Positions 47,901 to 58,399 of a DNA stretch of 64,000 bases are shown piece after piece (the stretch's first letter is position 1; every line of letters begins with the position of its first letter). Both the position numbers and the translations under genes were made by a program. Below the pieces are notes generated by a model, which saw nothing but the letters and a program-made list of their open reading frames with translations, was not told where the DNA came from and ran no database searches. The stretch lies in NCBI GenBank assembly GCA_022747635.1, contig JAKTNV010000007.1, positions 11,256,497 through 11,320,496 of the forward strand. The letters are read 5' to 3'. This DNA is from Hetaerina americana (lineage: Eukaryota; Arthropoda; Insecta; Odonata; Calopterygidae).

Positions 47901-50480
47901 ACGAATGGTTTATTTATTTTTTAAGCTCCCGAATTTTTTTCTAATCCTCTTTTCTCTTTTCAAGGTAAAAATTTTCGTTTTTTCACCCACTTGGGATCTC
48001 ACGTCTAAAACCTCCTTCTATGACTTTATCTTTCGTATTCACTTTGCATTAGATTAATAATTTATTCATTTTTTTCAATTTGCAGCTCCATTACTGACTT
48101 TAGAAATGAGGGATCGAATGGAAATGATTCACCCAATTATTCAATTATTCCAAACTGCCCAATTTCCTTCAGCCTCGCTGGGGCTCAGCGTTTCCCCACA
48201 GAAACGAAAAAAAACTCCGTTTTCTCTATTTAAGGGCAAGCCCTGTAGCGTTTTAGTCGCAGTAATGGCCCAGACACTAGGCATTCATTATCCTGTTCAA
48301 AACTCACCATTTTTCTCCTTGACACCACTGTGAACTTTGAATCATTGGACAAAATCAATGTTCGTACATTGATGGTTAAATTTTAAGAATTGAATGAAGC
48401 AGCTTCACATATTTTTAATAGATTTCTATTTTTTCCAGGTATTCCTCTGAATAATTTTCAAATTTGACGTCCGGCGTTATTTATTTCATTAAAAATCGAC
48501 CTAAGTTTATACTTTTGCGACTTGATCTACACAAATTAAGTGGAACGGCTCGGAGAATCCTGAATTTAATCAGACGAAGGAGGGAGCCCACAGTAAAGAA
48601 AGTAGAGTAAACAGCTTTGAAAACAATCTTCAATTTATAACATCGGAACATGAATATGAAATACTGCATAAGCTCAGGGTAAACACTTATTTTTTAATTT
48701 GTTAAAGTAACATTCAGTGAAATTATTCGTATACAAATAAACTCATCATATCTTTCCATCCATTACAAAATATATGCAACATTTATTAATCATCAACATT
48801 AATTTATTTAACTCTATTCGTGAAATTTGATCATTATATTTTAGCTTGCATTAATTACGCCACAAAAATAGACGGCATAACTTAAGATTGAACCGGCGAG
48901 TAAATTGACTATGCAAACCTTTATTTTGTATCAAAAACCTCTCCTTAAGTCTTTTTGATCAAGAATTTGGCAACCTCAATTCTTAAGAAATGATTCATTA
49001 CCTTCCTCTCTCCATATTCATACATCAGAGACGGGAAATATGAGGAAAATTGAATGTAATGTATTTCAGTAAGGTAGCGCTCTTTTGCAAGACTCCGTTC
49101 AGGAAAAAGAGAATGTGGCTTTCAAATGGCTTTAACACGCTTCTAAAAATCCAGGAACCATCGTCAGCACAGGAAACATAAATCCAAGATGAAGAAAGGA
49201 GATACCTTGAAGTAAGGCATTCCACCCAGAAACAGAAGAAATTATCTCCCTCTTTGAGAAAGCGGAACGGAATTCCGTCGAAAATTGGGTGAAGGATAAG
49301 GCGTTAAACCAGACACCGATGAAATGTGATCGACGCGGTTAGATTTCTTGCGAAGAAAAGACGAAAATCGATAAATGTAATATAAAAACCACCACCTTAA
49401 AAACGTACGCAACACGAAAAAAATAAATGAGACTTATCAACGCATGTAGTACATTACCATTCAAAGTAAAGAAAATTGAAACCCCTGTAAGAAAAATGAA
49501 ATGCCTCCAAACTTGGCGCCGAGGAAGAAATAGCTAAATATTCTAAGTTAATTAAATTAAAGATGAGGTATTGCCATATGACATGAAGTGGTTTGTAATA
49601 ATTGTAATCTTATTTTGGAACTCGTAACAAAAATACTTCAATATATGTAAGGACCGATAGGGTATAATAATCCCAGAATTGCCATTGCCAATTTGACGGA
49701 AAATTCATAATATTTATAATTTTCAATAGGAATTTTGTAATTCAAATAACAACACAATTAAATTTTTGTGAAAAAGAAAATTAAAAAGCAACGCCAATTT
49801 CTAAATAGGAACTATAATCGGCCACGTGGTTACCGATAATTTCTTCTGATGATATTGTCGAAGCGCAAATATCATAAATTATATCTATTTCTATCTCAAA
49901 GAAAATGAAAGAATAATCAATGCTGACGTTGACGAGAGTAGAGATTTAAAAAATATTCGTAAAAAACTTGACTAAATGATAGAAGTAATGTTTTGTCCAC
50001 ATATTTTATTTTTTACTACGCATTTCAGTGCAGATGCATCGTCTTCAGGTACAAATATTTCCATAGAATTTCATAAACTGTAATTGTCCAAAAATTCCAG
50101 TGGAAAACTTGAGTTTCGACTGATCATCCCGATTTAAACTTTGGTTAAATTTTATTTCAATGGGAATCGATGGAAATTTATTTGATCTCCTTGCTACGAA
50201 AATATTAGTCCATAAAATGGTGAAATTAAAGCCGGTCTAGCAGTGGTGCATGTTCACCATTTCCAAATATAGCTAAGTATGGCAAAAATTATGAGAATAG
50301 CTAGAGTTAATAAAACACTGTTATTTATCGTTATCAATCACTTACTATGATCTATTCTGCACTATTCCTTCCTCTGAAAAGTATATTAATAATATTTGCA
50401 TGACATCTCCTGCTATCCCCATTCCTAGAATCGTTCCTAAGAGCCAGAAAAATTTAGGAAACTAGGAATACCATTATCCG
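47900..50480. other. AT-rich DNA, no gene recognised
   Basis: Short ORFs only. The one structure of note is the hammerhead-like motif at 50,023-50,048 on the minus strand, listed separately. Confidence 0.45.
50023..50048 (-). other. Hammerhead-ribozyme-like core motif
   Basis: The minus strand reads ctgaaga, a small stem-loop (tgca-tc-tgca within acgatgcatctgcact), then gaaa. The two conserved strands of a hammerhead core (CUGANGA and GAAA) are both exact here, but the stem II ends are mismatched and stems I and III were not confirmed. Penelope-like element termini are known to carry such motifs, so this may be an old terminus. Confidence 0.35.
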
Positions 50481-50489
50481 TGACGATTC

Positions 50490-51760
50490 TAGCTTTCACC
50501 GAGCACTCGTCGGATTACCGTACTTCGCTCTCAATCCATTCCCGACTCTCCCCTTCACCCATTCATATTCCTCCCTAAAGCCTCCCTTCATCCCACATTT
50601 TAACTTCACCCTTCCGCTTTCGTCCGTGACGACGCCTCAACACTCGATGCGCAACGCCAGCCGCCGCCGCCAGGGAAGAGCTCGGCTGTTCGCGTCCGCG
50701 CAAATACCATCAAGCCACACACCCCAATGAACACTCCGGACCTGCTTGACCCGTCATATCGCGGGGACCGTTCTTCATTTTCCTGAGGTTGACAAGCAAT
50801 GCAACGAGGCTAGGGGCTTTGTGGAATGGGCCTCCGCAGTATTATCATTCGTCCCCTGTGTGCACTAACCCACGCACGCACTCGTGGACGCCCGGCCAAA
50901 CCGCACACACACGCACGGGGAACGTGTCCTTCGTCATCTTCGCCCTGACAGATCGAACCAATCGAGCGGTTCCCCAGAATTCCCCCACAACTCCCCCCCA
51001 AACGCCCCAACGACGTGTGTCTCCGGGACTGGCTACGATCTTCCCGACAACCCGAAACCTCCCATCCATTTCTCTCTCTCTCTCTCTAAGACCACTTGAC
51101 AACTCACTTCCTCCGTAGAAGCTCACTGCCCGCACCCCCGCGAATAAATAAAAAAATAAAACACAGAACCCCTCACAGCTTTCATCTCCTTCGTCTTCCC
51201 ATTCCACCCCCTCCCCATCTCTCCCTCACCCTGAATCCGACGCAACGACCCCTCAGAAATCCCCTTCTACAACTACCCTCGCATTGTATACCCTGTGACA
51301 CCCTTGCCACCTCAATCACTCTCATTATTACCTCCCTCTCCGAAAGGCTGCTCCCACCTTCAGAATCCTGCCATCCATTCCCACACGACCAAAATATTCC
51401 CAGCTCCCTGCTCGGATAACCCACATATTCCGTTTTCTCTCTCCTATTCACTCTTTCTCCCTTCCAACCCTTTTACTTCCCTTTCCACTCAACCCTCGCC
51501 TCACCATCCTTATCTTTGGGTACTTCTGCGAAAACTTTAGGCCTCCTCCACCCCTCTTTGCTTCCTCCTCCTCCGAAGGCACCCTCCGTCCAAGTTCTCC
51601 TCTCTACGACCCCCGAGCGGAGCCTAACTCCTAACCCCTCATCGCCTCAGCCTCCTGCCGGCCCTCGGGCTAGGTGCGGCTGTTGTTGCTCGTTCGTCAG
51701 TGAACCCGGCCATCACGACCACCTCCCCCTCCGGCCGGCCCAGATCCTACAGTCTCCCTT
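50490..51760. other. GC-rich, pyrimidine-skewed island
   Basis: The plus strand is pyrimidine-rich, especially 51,100-51,620, with a CT repeat at 51,070-51,088. ORFs (50,789-51,118; 51,096-51,419; 51,516-51,815 plus; 50,845-51,207 minus) are Pro/Ser/Leu- or Gly/Glu/Arg-rich shadows. The last 100 bases become CpG-rich and unskewed. Confidence 0.5.
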
Positions 51761-52560
51761 GATAAACGAATGGTGGGGCGCACCGGGAATTCCGATCCAT
51801 CGTTATTGGCAATGAACGGAGAGGAAGAAATTTTTACAACTGCCTCAGGAACTGGCGAAAGAGTTGAAGCCACCCTGGAGATGGGAAGGTGCACCTTCAA
51901 GACTTCAATTAGCAGACGGCGAGAAGGGAAGGTAATGGCGTGTGTGTTTCGATTGACCAAGAAGGTTTCAACATCACGGAAATCAAGCCCGGAACTCGAG
52001 TCAGCGGGTGAGCAACAAAAATTTGACTGAGGTAAGATAATGGAAACTATTTTATAAAAATAATTGGATTCGCTTCCTACTCTGTATCGGAAGTGAAATC
52101 GTCAAACGTTTGCAGCAGCAAAGTTCAAGTGTGCATTTTGACGGACAATTTGTCAATGTGGAGGGTAGAAATGGAATTAAATGTGATGGTTTACAAAGTG
52201 GCTGTAAGGAACTAAACGACATGAGTCAAAGCTAAGACTATTCCTTCGAAATTTAATGCATAAGGATTTAGACAACGGTAAATAAAGGTATCCAGTTGAC
52301 AAAATACTGAGTACAAGAAGTAATTTTGAGACAATATGTTGTTGAACGTTAGATAATCTTTCCGCCGACGGTGAGAATACCAAAATGAGGAATAAATGGA
52401 ATAAAAAGATCAAAATGCACATAAAAAAACTCACGAGCCACGATGAATTTGAGACTTCCCCTTGAAAGAAACTCATTGAGAGCTACAGAAATACAGTCCT
52501 ATCATCATCCAACGTCTATTCACTGCTCTTAACAACAGCCTCATTAATGGATCACTTCCT
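51760..52560. other. Unassigned DNA between GC island and mariner element
   Basis: An 86-codon plus ORF (51,770-52,030) overlaps an 87-codon minus ORF (51,697-51,960); neither is recognisable. The rest is AT-rich. Confidence 0.35.
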
Positions 52561-52576
52561 TGATGGGAAATATATA

Positions 52577-52609
52577 CGAGGGTCATCCGGAAAGTAGTAC
52601 CCGTTCGTG
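52577..52609 (+). repeat. Mariner left terminal inverted repeat (33 bp)
   Basis: It begins cgagggtcatccggaaagta and ends cgttcgtg. It is the exact reverse complement of 53,297-53,329. Confidence 0.97.
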
Positions 52610-52675
52610 AAATAAATACACAAAAGTAAATATTAACAAACATAAAAAATTTTATTTGAAAGAGGATACTTTAAA

Positions 52676-52800
52676 CTACTTCTCAACATAATCTCCAAGC
52701 AAATTAAGGCATTTGTCATAACGTGTGACAAGTTTCTGTATTCCTGCTGCATAGTCCTTCGCCGCCAGCTCATTGAGATACGCGAGGGACCCATCTTGCA
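52676..52800 (-). pseudogene. Mariner transposase C-terminal remnant
   Basis: A frame different from the N-terminal ORF reads LAAKDYAAGIQKLVTRYDKC followed by GDYVEK and a stop at 52,676. This corresponds to the conserved end of mariner transposases (F..GI.KL..R..KC....GDYVEK). It joins the N-terminal part at about 52,790-52,800, and the two overlap in different frames at the deletion junction. No start codon or expression context exists for it alone. Confidence 0.8.
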
Positions 52801-53177
52801 CAAATTTTTGCATAATGCAGATGGTGTTTAACAATTTCATGAACAATTGTTCGAGAAACATTGGGAAAATGCTCACAGATGTCATCAATTGTGACGCGCC
52901 GATCGTTCCTCACGAATTCGTCAACTGAGCTCACCAGTTGGTCTGTAATGACAGACGGTCTCCCCGAACGCTCATCGTCGTGTGTGTTCCCCCTCCCCAT
53001 GTTGAAGTTGCGACACCACCGCCGAACAGACGACTCGTCCATTACATTGTCTCCATACACCTCCTTTAATTGGCGATGAATATCACATGGGCGAACGTTT
53101 CTTGCATTGAGGAATTTAATCACTGCCCTCACTTCACAACTGGCGGCGTTCTCAATTTTTTTAAACATTGTAAACAA
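52770..53177 (-). CDS. Truncated mariner transposase, DNA-binding region only
   Basis: An uninterrupted 135-codon frame starts at the only upstream Met, about 120 bp inside the right terminal repeat. Residues 1-55 form the first helix-turn-helix of the mariner/SETMAR type (EVRAVIKFLNARNV, then DIHRQLKEVYG and SSVRRWCRNF). GRGNTHDDERSGRPS is the linker, and residues about 75-120 form the second helix-turn-helix (VDEFVRNDRRVTIDDICEHF, then SRTIVHEIVKHHL). The family normally continues into a D,D(34)D catalytic domain of about 200 residues. Here the frame ends after KICARWVPRVSQ. If expressed, the product could bind the element's ends but not cut them; this is inference. Confidence 0.85.
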   Translation of the reverse strand: MFTMFKKIENAASCEVRAVIKFLNARNVRPCDIHRQLKEVYGDNVMDESSVRRWCRNFNMGRGNTHDDERSGRPSVITDQLVSSVDEFVRNDRRVTIDDICEHFPNVSRTIVHEIVKHHLHYAKICARWVPRVSQ

Positions 53178-53296
53178 TCACAGAAACAACACAGGCAATG
53201 CTAGCGTCACGCAACTTGGCTCAGAGAAGGCAGACAAGCCACTGAAGCTATCTGACCTCGTCCAGCGGCTACTCGCGTCGTCAGCACTTCATGCGG

Positions 53297-53329
53297 CACG
53301 AACGGGTACTACTTTCCGGATGACCCTCG
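53297..53329 (-). repeat. Mariner right terminal inverted repeat (33 bp)
   Basis: It begins cacgaacgggtact and ends tgaccctcg. It matches the left repeat at every position. Confidence 0.97.
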
Positions 53330-53339
53330 TATATTTTTC

Positions 53340-53900
53340 AATTGTGTAATCGGCAACAACTAGAGATTTATTGGTTGCATTCAAGTGGAGCATCCCAAAA
53401 TTCGACTTTTGCGAACAAGGAAAATAATTGGATTTTCAATTATTTTCCTCCCTAGGGCTCGAAAATGGGTCTGAAATAAAAAAAGGATTTCTCATGACAT
53501 ACAACTTCACAGGAAATTCTACGTTAGGTTAATTCCAAACTTTCCTCGCCGTCCGATGAGCAGACTAAACCGACTGAAGAAAAGGAGTTCAATTTCCGAT
53601 TTTATCCGGGTGATTTCCCTCGCTTCGGAATGCTTTATTCCCCACGCCCATCAACTTCGCCCATCACTTCTTCTAATACACTCATAGCTTTCATCGCTCA
53701 GTCAAATAATGAACGCCCAACAAAAGGGCTCTCGTCACAAAAAACGAGGAATACCGTCCGAGTGCCCATTCCTCCGTGATTTATTTATATCCGGGTGATT
53801 ATCTCTTCCATCCGACCGCCAAAACTACCCTCAAAACTTGCCCACAACTATACTCAGACATTCAAACGACGGCACGATGAACTTCAAATGCTAAACAATT
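53340..53900. other. Unassigned mixed DNA
   Basis: About 560 bp with no notable ORF or repeat between the mariner element and the pyrimidine-rich block. Confidence 0.4.
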
Positions 53901-54770
53901 GATTACGAACTTAAAGGCTTCCTGTGAATGACAACCACTTCACCTCTTTTTCCGCCTACCAAAACCTTAAAGCAGGCATTTCTCAAATCAAAAACCTTAG
54001 AGAAGACCGCAGGAAATCAAAAGTATCGATCCTACTAATACTCCTCAGTGACCATTCCAATTCGAGAATCAGTGGCCCTCAAATGATTTTCAACCAACGA
54101 GTCATTCCTCAAAGAACACCCAGCCGACAAACATCGCCCCGCCACCCCCACCCCCTCTTCCCCCTCCCCCAATCTCTCTCTAACCGAGCAAGAGAAGGAA
54201 ATCTTTAATCCGCTGGATAATTGTGATTCTGATCCACCGCGCATTTCCATCCGCGGAAAATAAACTTTCCGCAGACTTAGGAAAACTTTTGTTCGTTTCC
54301 CCTTCCTATTCTCCGATCCTTCCCCTAAAGAGTTCCCAGCCTCTGATGAACTATTCTCCTTCCCCACCCACATTTTTAAACGCTCGTCAAATTTCCCATC
54401 CTCCAGAGTTCTTCTAGACCACCGCAAAACCTGAAAATCCATCGCTAAAAACCCAACCTTCCCTTTCGCTCATTTCAATCCAAACAACCAAATCCGCTCA
54501 ACCATCTGCCCAACGCCAAACCCCTCCCCGACATCCATCCCTTGTCACACCCATTCCAGACCCCAAAAGTGACCCACCCCCTCCTGTAAAACCCTGAAAA
54601 CCCTCCTCCCCTCTTTCCGACCATTTTTCTCTCTTTCTCTCATACCCCTCGCTCACCCTGAACACTTCCTCCCGCCCCCTGATCACTGGCCCTCCCCCGC
54701 ACACCCTTCCTCCACCCAACCCCACCACACCCCACCCACCCACTCTCTAGACCCTCTCTCTCTCTCTCTG
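53900..54770. other. Pyrimidine-rich block opening the large skewed GC domain
   Basis: Plus-strand pyrimidine-rich DNA, strongest from 54,120 to 54,770 and ending in a CT repeat (54,752-54,770). ORFs here are compositional. Confidence 0.6.
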
Positions 54771-55390
54771 CGGAGCGGGGGGACAACGTGTTGCGCCTGT
54801 GGGTCGATTCCTCCGCCCGGGCGCCGTGTGAAAATAGGTAGTGGAGGCCCGCGCGCTATAGCGGAGGTTGGCGGGAGGCTGGCGCGCGGGGGGAAGCCGG
54901 GAACGGGGGCGGGAAAGGAAGGGAAAGGGGAGCTGCCGCCCCCGGGGGAAGCATACCCCCTCCCCCACTAGAACCCCCTCCTTCGGTGCACGCACGCACA
55001 CGAACACGTACGCACGCACGCACGCAGGGACGAAGACCGTAAACCCAGGCCGGGAGGGAGAGAGCCCTCGAAAGAAAAGGGCGCAGAGTGAGAGAGAGGG
55101 AGAGAGGGAAGGGGGGAGTGAGGATAGTAAGCAAGAGACCGGGACGAGGGGAGGAAGTGGGCCAAGGAGATGAAGAAGAGGGAATGGAGGTAGGTATGAA
55201 ATAGAGGTATAGTGGGGACATTGAAGCTCAAAGTAATACGGCAGTCCTTACCGGACTGAGCACTCGACACCGTAGGACGTGCAGAAAATTTTGAATCTGA
55301 CGTGGTAATAATTATCTGAGCCATGAGGCATAGAATTATGGGTACTTTAGGCATGATTAAGGGTAATTGTGTGAGGGCACAAGGCAATTA
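54771..55390. other. CpG-rich block switching to purine-rich
   Basis: 54,771-54,960 is the most CpG- and GC-dense patch in this part (for example gcccgcgcgctatagcgg). An acgc-type short repeat at about 54,988-55,024 follows, then a GA-rich run at 55,060-55,200. The minus-strand ORFs of 90-139 codons are not recognisable. Confidence 0.5.
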
Positions 55391-55735
55391 CCCGCGCAAA
55401 AAAAAGACAAGCAAGGGACTGTTTCCCCTAACAAATTTAATACAAATTTTTACAAGTAATAACTGTTGAAAAACCTACATTGACTGTGTTTTGTTGATTA
55501 AATGTTGTTCCAAATCATGCGAATTCTTAAAAAAAAACAAATATCGCTCGAGTACAGGGGTTTCAACACACTTGAGACGACTGCACTCGATAGGATTCTG
55601 AAAAAACCTAAGAGCGGAGGCCGTGTTACAAAAATGAACCAATGCGGTATCAGCTAAGCACTCTGAAAACTATTGTTGGAAATTTCAACATACCCTCCAA
55701 TTCCTCCATCTCTAAATAAATCTTTGAAATTGATT
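55391..55735. other. AT-rich gap within the GC-rich domain
   Basis: About 350 bp of AT-richer sequence without ORFs or repeats. Confidence 0.4.
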
Positions 55736-55739
55736 CATG

Positions 55740-55900
55740 TGATCAGTGTGATGGCGAAATTAAAGTCAAGGAGCGGTAGAGACGAGCCCGCAAGTGCCGG
55801 ATTCGAACCATCGCCAAACCTATCCGATGCATAGGTTAAAGTGGTCGCGGCGTTTGACTGAAACACACCCGACAGAAGACTAATGGTGGCCGAAGAGAAA
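55740..55900 (-). other. tRNA-like B-box motif, possible SINE fragment
   Basis: The minus strand contains ggttcgaatcc (complement of 55,800-55,810), the exact consensus of the Pol III B box, followed by ggc as in a tRNA T arm. A complete cloverleaf and a proper A box at the expected upstream distance were not found. A tRNA-derived short retroposon or a tRNA pseudogene is possible; chance is also possible. Confidence 0.25.
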
Positions 55901-56109
55901 GCAGGGTTTCTGACCTATCAGAAACCAATACCAAGACAAAGGATGCAGATATGAATCGGCCGATAAGGACCAGGCCCCAAACGCGTCGTCTTTCACTGAA
56001 TCGACACTACCAGGCATGTGAAGAGGATGCGCCAGGGTCAGTTTGGGCGTCGAGCCGGGTGAGAGGCAACTCCAAAAGCCGTAATATATAGGAGGACGTG
56101 GGCTCACTC

Positions 56110-56940
56110 TTCCGAGAGGTCACAAAGTTATGCGAGAGTGGAGAAGAGGGGTTCGAGGGAGAGACGTAATAGTGCGTCGGCTGAAGATGGGAAGGGAGAG
56201 GGGATCCGAGCTAGTTACCAGAACTAAGGTGGGGTGGGGAGGGGTTGCAGGGGTATGTCGAGGGCCAGGAGTCGGCTTTTTCTCCCTCAAACTTCCAAAA
56301 GGCAGTGAGAGGGATCGGAAGAGTGAAGGCCTAAACGAGTCGAAGGGGCGAAAGGGATCATGTTTTGGGGAAAAGGGTACGGGGTGAATTTATGGCGAGA
56401 AGACCTCGGGGGCGTCAGGGGTAATGAGACAAGAGGAACACGGTGGGGAAGCGGGTTGTTTGAAAGCGCAAGAACAGAGCCAGGGTCACAGATTATGGAG
56501 AGGTGGAGGTTATATGCATTACGGCGCATGCTCGAAACGAGTGATGGGGAAGGGTCTTCGGGAGTAGTGTGATGGAGGGGGGAGGGGTCTTGCTCAGAGG
56601 TTGACAGAGGACTTAAACGTGAGAACTCGGCGAGGAATGGGTTTTTTTACTCTACCGAAAGAAGGTCGGGTTGAAAGAACATTAATAGCGGTCGAGGATA
56701 GAGAAGACGGAGATGCCACGGAGAAGAGAATTTAAAAGGAGGTGACCTTAAAAAGGAAGAAACTTGGAATATAGGGGGCGGGTTTTGAGAACGAAAGTGT
56801 AAGAAGGGTGGAGATGGGATGGAGAGGAGGAGATGATGAGAGGAGGGTAGGAGGCTAAGGGAGGAGAGAGAGGCGGGAAATGCGCGAGGGGCCACCGAGA
56901 GCGAAGGGAAGAAGAGGGAGGAGGGGAAGAGAGAACCCGG
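56110..56940. other. Purine-rich block
   Basis: The plus strand is strongly purine-rich over about 800 bp, with many gaggg, ggaga and gggaag words. ORFs on both strands (for example 56,130-56,387 and 56,360-56,572 plus, 56,647-56,895 minus) follow composition only. Confidence 0.6.
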
Positions 56941-57061
56941 AGTGGGTGATCGAAAGGGAATTGATACGGTTAAGTGTGCGAGGCAGATCCAGCAGATCGA
57001 TACAGTTTCTACGCGCCACCTGTTGTACGCCAGACTATGGGAACCAACGTTTTCTCTTCAT

Positions 57062-57146
57062 CCCACACACACTCCAAAGCACTCACACACACACACACAT
57101 ACGAAAACACGTCCACATACTCACGCACACACACACACACACATTC
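57062..57146 (+). repeat. Interrupted (CA)n microsatellite
   Basis: Two pure CA runs (57,082-57,100 and about 57,124-57,143) and a third short run at 57,062-57,071 are separated by related cac-rich sequence. The His/Thr-rich plus ORFs crossing it are artefacts. Confidence 0.93.
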
Positions 57147-57539
57147 ATATCGTTCACGCTCGCGTAATACTCCACACGGATACTAGAACGAGGACTCAAA
57201 CACGAACGAGGAAACAATAACATCGGGATATCCAACAGTAAGACACACATGGTCACGTATAACCAGCTGCATAGAACATTTCCAACTCGACCCTCTGAGG
57301 TGCTACTCGACCCCCCCGCATATTTGGAGAATATCCACAGCGCAAAAGCAAAACACACACACACAAGCTCAACTTTTCCCACTCAGCCTTCCTTTCCTTC
57401 TTTCCGACTCCATGGCTTCCCGGCGTACTTTCACCCTAGCGGAAGGGGAGTCGACACCCAAGGCAATACCTCCTTGAGAGACCGCAGAAAAACACCCGGG
57501 GTAACTTCAAAGGCGCATCGAATAAACCCCCAGGACTAG

Positions 57540-58340
57540 TAGGCGGCTGACGGTGCCCTCGACCGTAAGACGACCTCACTCCCTCCCCCCACCCTCCTCA
57601 CTCGGTTGCCCCCGCACCGCGCCCCGGTCCCTACCGGTCGACCCGGCAAAGGCCGTGCCGCGGATGAGACCATCCGCACCTCGCCATTTGAGAGCAGGGG
57701 CATGAAACTCTCTTAATCGAGACTTTGCAATATCATAAGGAAATGAAATAAACTTCCTCGAATCCGCTTCTTGCGAACTTTTTCACCTCAAGTCCTCAAC
57801 TCCTCTCTCATCCCCTCTTCACCTTTACCCTTCCTCTTCTTCACCTCCACTCAATCTTTCAGATTTCCAACCCTTCTCTCCATCTCCATCTACTCGAGAA
57901 ACTGGAATGCTTAATCTGTCTCGAGGTGAGATTTTCCACGGCTCGAGACTGAAAATAACGCCCTCAAGACACGAGCTCCTCGAAAACTTCCATCCTTCCC
58001 AGGGAAAAATTTTTCACCTCCGCGAATTCTCACTCCTTTCTCTCCCTTTCTCTTCCTCTCTCTCTCTCCCCATCTCCATCCTTCCTCTTACATTCCTTTT
58101 ATTCTCCCGCTTTCTCTTCGCTCTTCTCCCACTCCCCTGGCAACTTTTATCATAAAATCCTCTCGGAAATTGACGAGGAGGCCGGGTGGCGGTAGAATGG
58201 GCACCGCGGAATAAAGAGATCCTTTCTGCTTCCTCTTACTCCTCAACCTCCCACACACCTCCTCCTCTTACTCCTCCTCTTCCTCTCCACCTCACCCTTT
58301 TTTTCTTTCTTTCTCCGCCGAGTGAGCCGACCTACCTGCG
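57540..58340. other. Pyrimidine-rich and CpG-rich block
   Basis: 57,540-57,690 is CpG-dense (for example ccccgcaccgcgccccgg). 57,780-58,320 is pyrimidine-rich with CT/CCT repeats (58,050-58,068 and the cctcctcct type near 58,255-58,290). It sits just upstream of the candidate core promoter. Confidence 0.5.
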
Positions 58341-58346
58341 CGGATG

Positions 58347-58380
58347 TATAAAGGAGGGATAGGCGTCCACCCTGCAGTTG
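58347..58380 (+). promoter_or_regulatory. Candidate core promoter: TATA box plus initiator
   Basis: A perfect tataaa at 58,347-58,352 is followed, with the first T at -29, by tgcagttg, where A at 58,376 would be +1. This approaches the arthropod initiator TCAGTY. The pair lies in CpG-containing DNA. The first downstream ATG (58,408) opens only a 29-codon frame (58,408-58,497), so a first exon with splicing would be required. No downstream exon was recognised. The spacing is right, but the evidence is motif-level only. Confidence 0.35.
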
Positions 58381-58399
58381 AGTGACTCGGCTCGAAGAT

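Larger units (their letters stand above)
52575..53331 (-). mobile_element. Mariner-like DNA transposon, internally deleted, complete ends
   Basis: Perfect 33-bp terminal inverted repeats beginning cgagggtcatccggaaagta are flanked by a TA on each side (52,575-52,576 and 53,330-53,331). That is the target-site signature of Tc1/mariner elements. The element is about 753 bp against roughly 1.3 kb for a full-length mariner. On the minus strand it encodes an intact N-terminal DNA-binding region and, in another frame, the extreme C-terminus. The DDD/DDE catalytic core is missing. Identical ends suggest recent insertion or amplification. It is non-autonomous and could only move with transposase supplied in trans. 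Confidence 0.95.
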
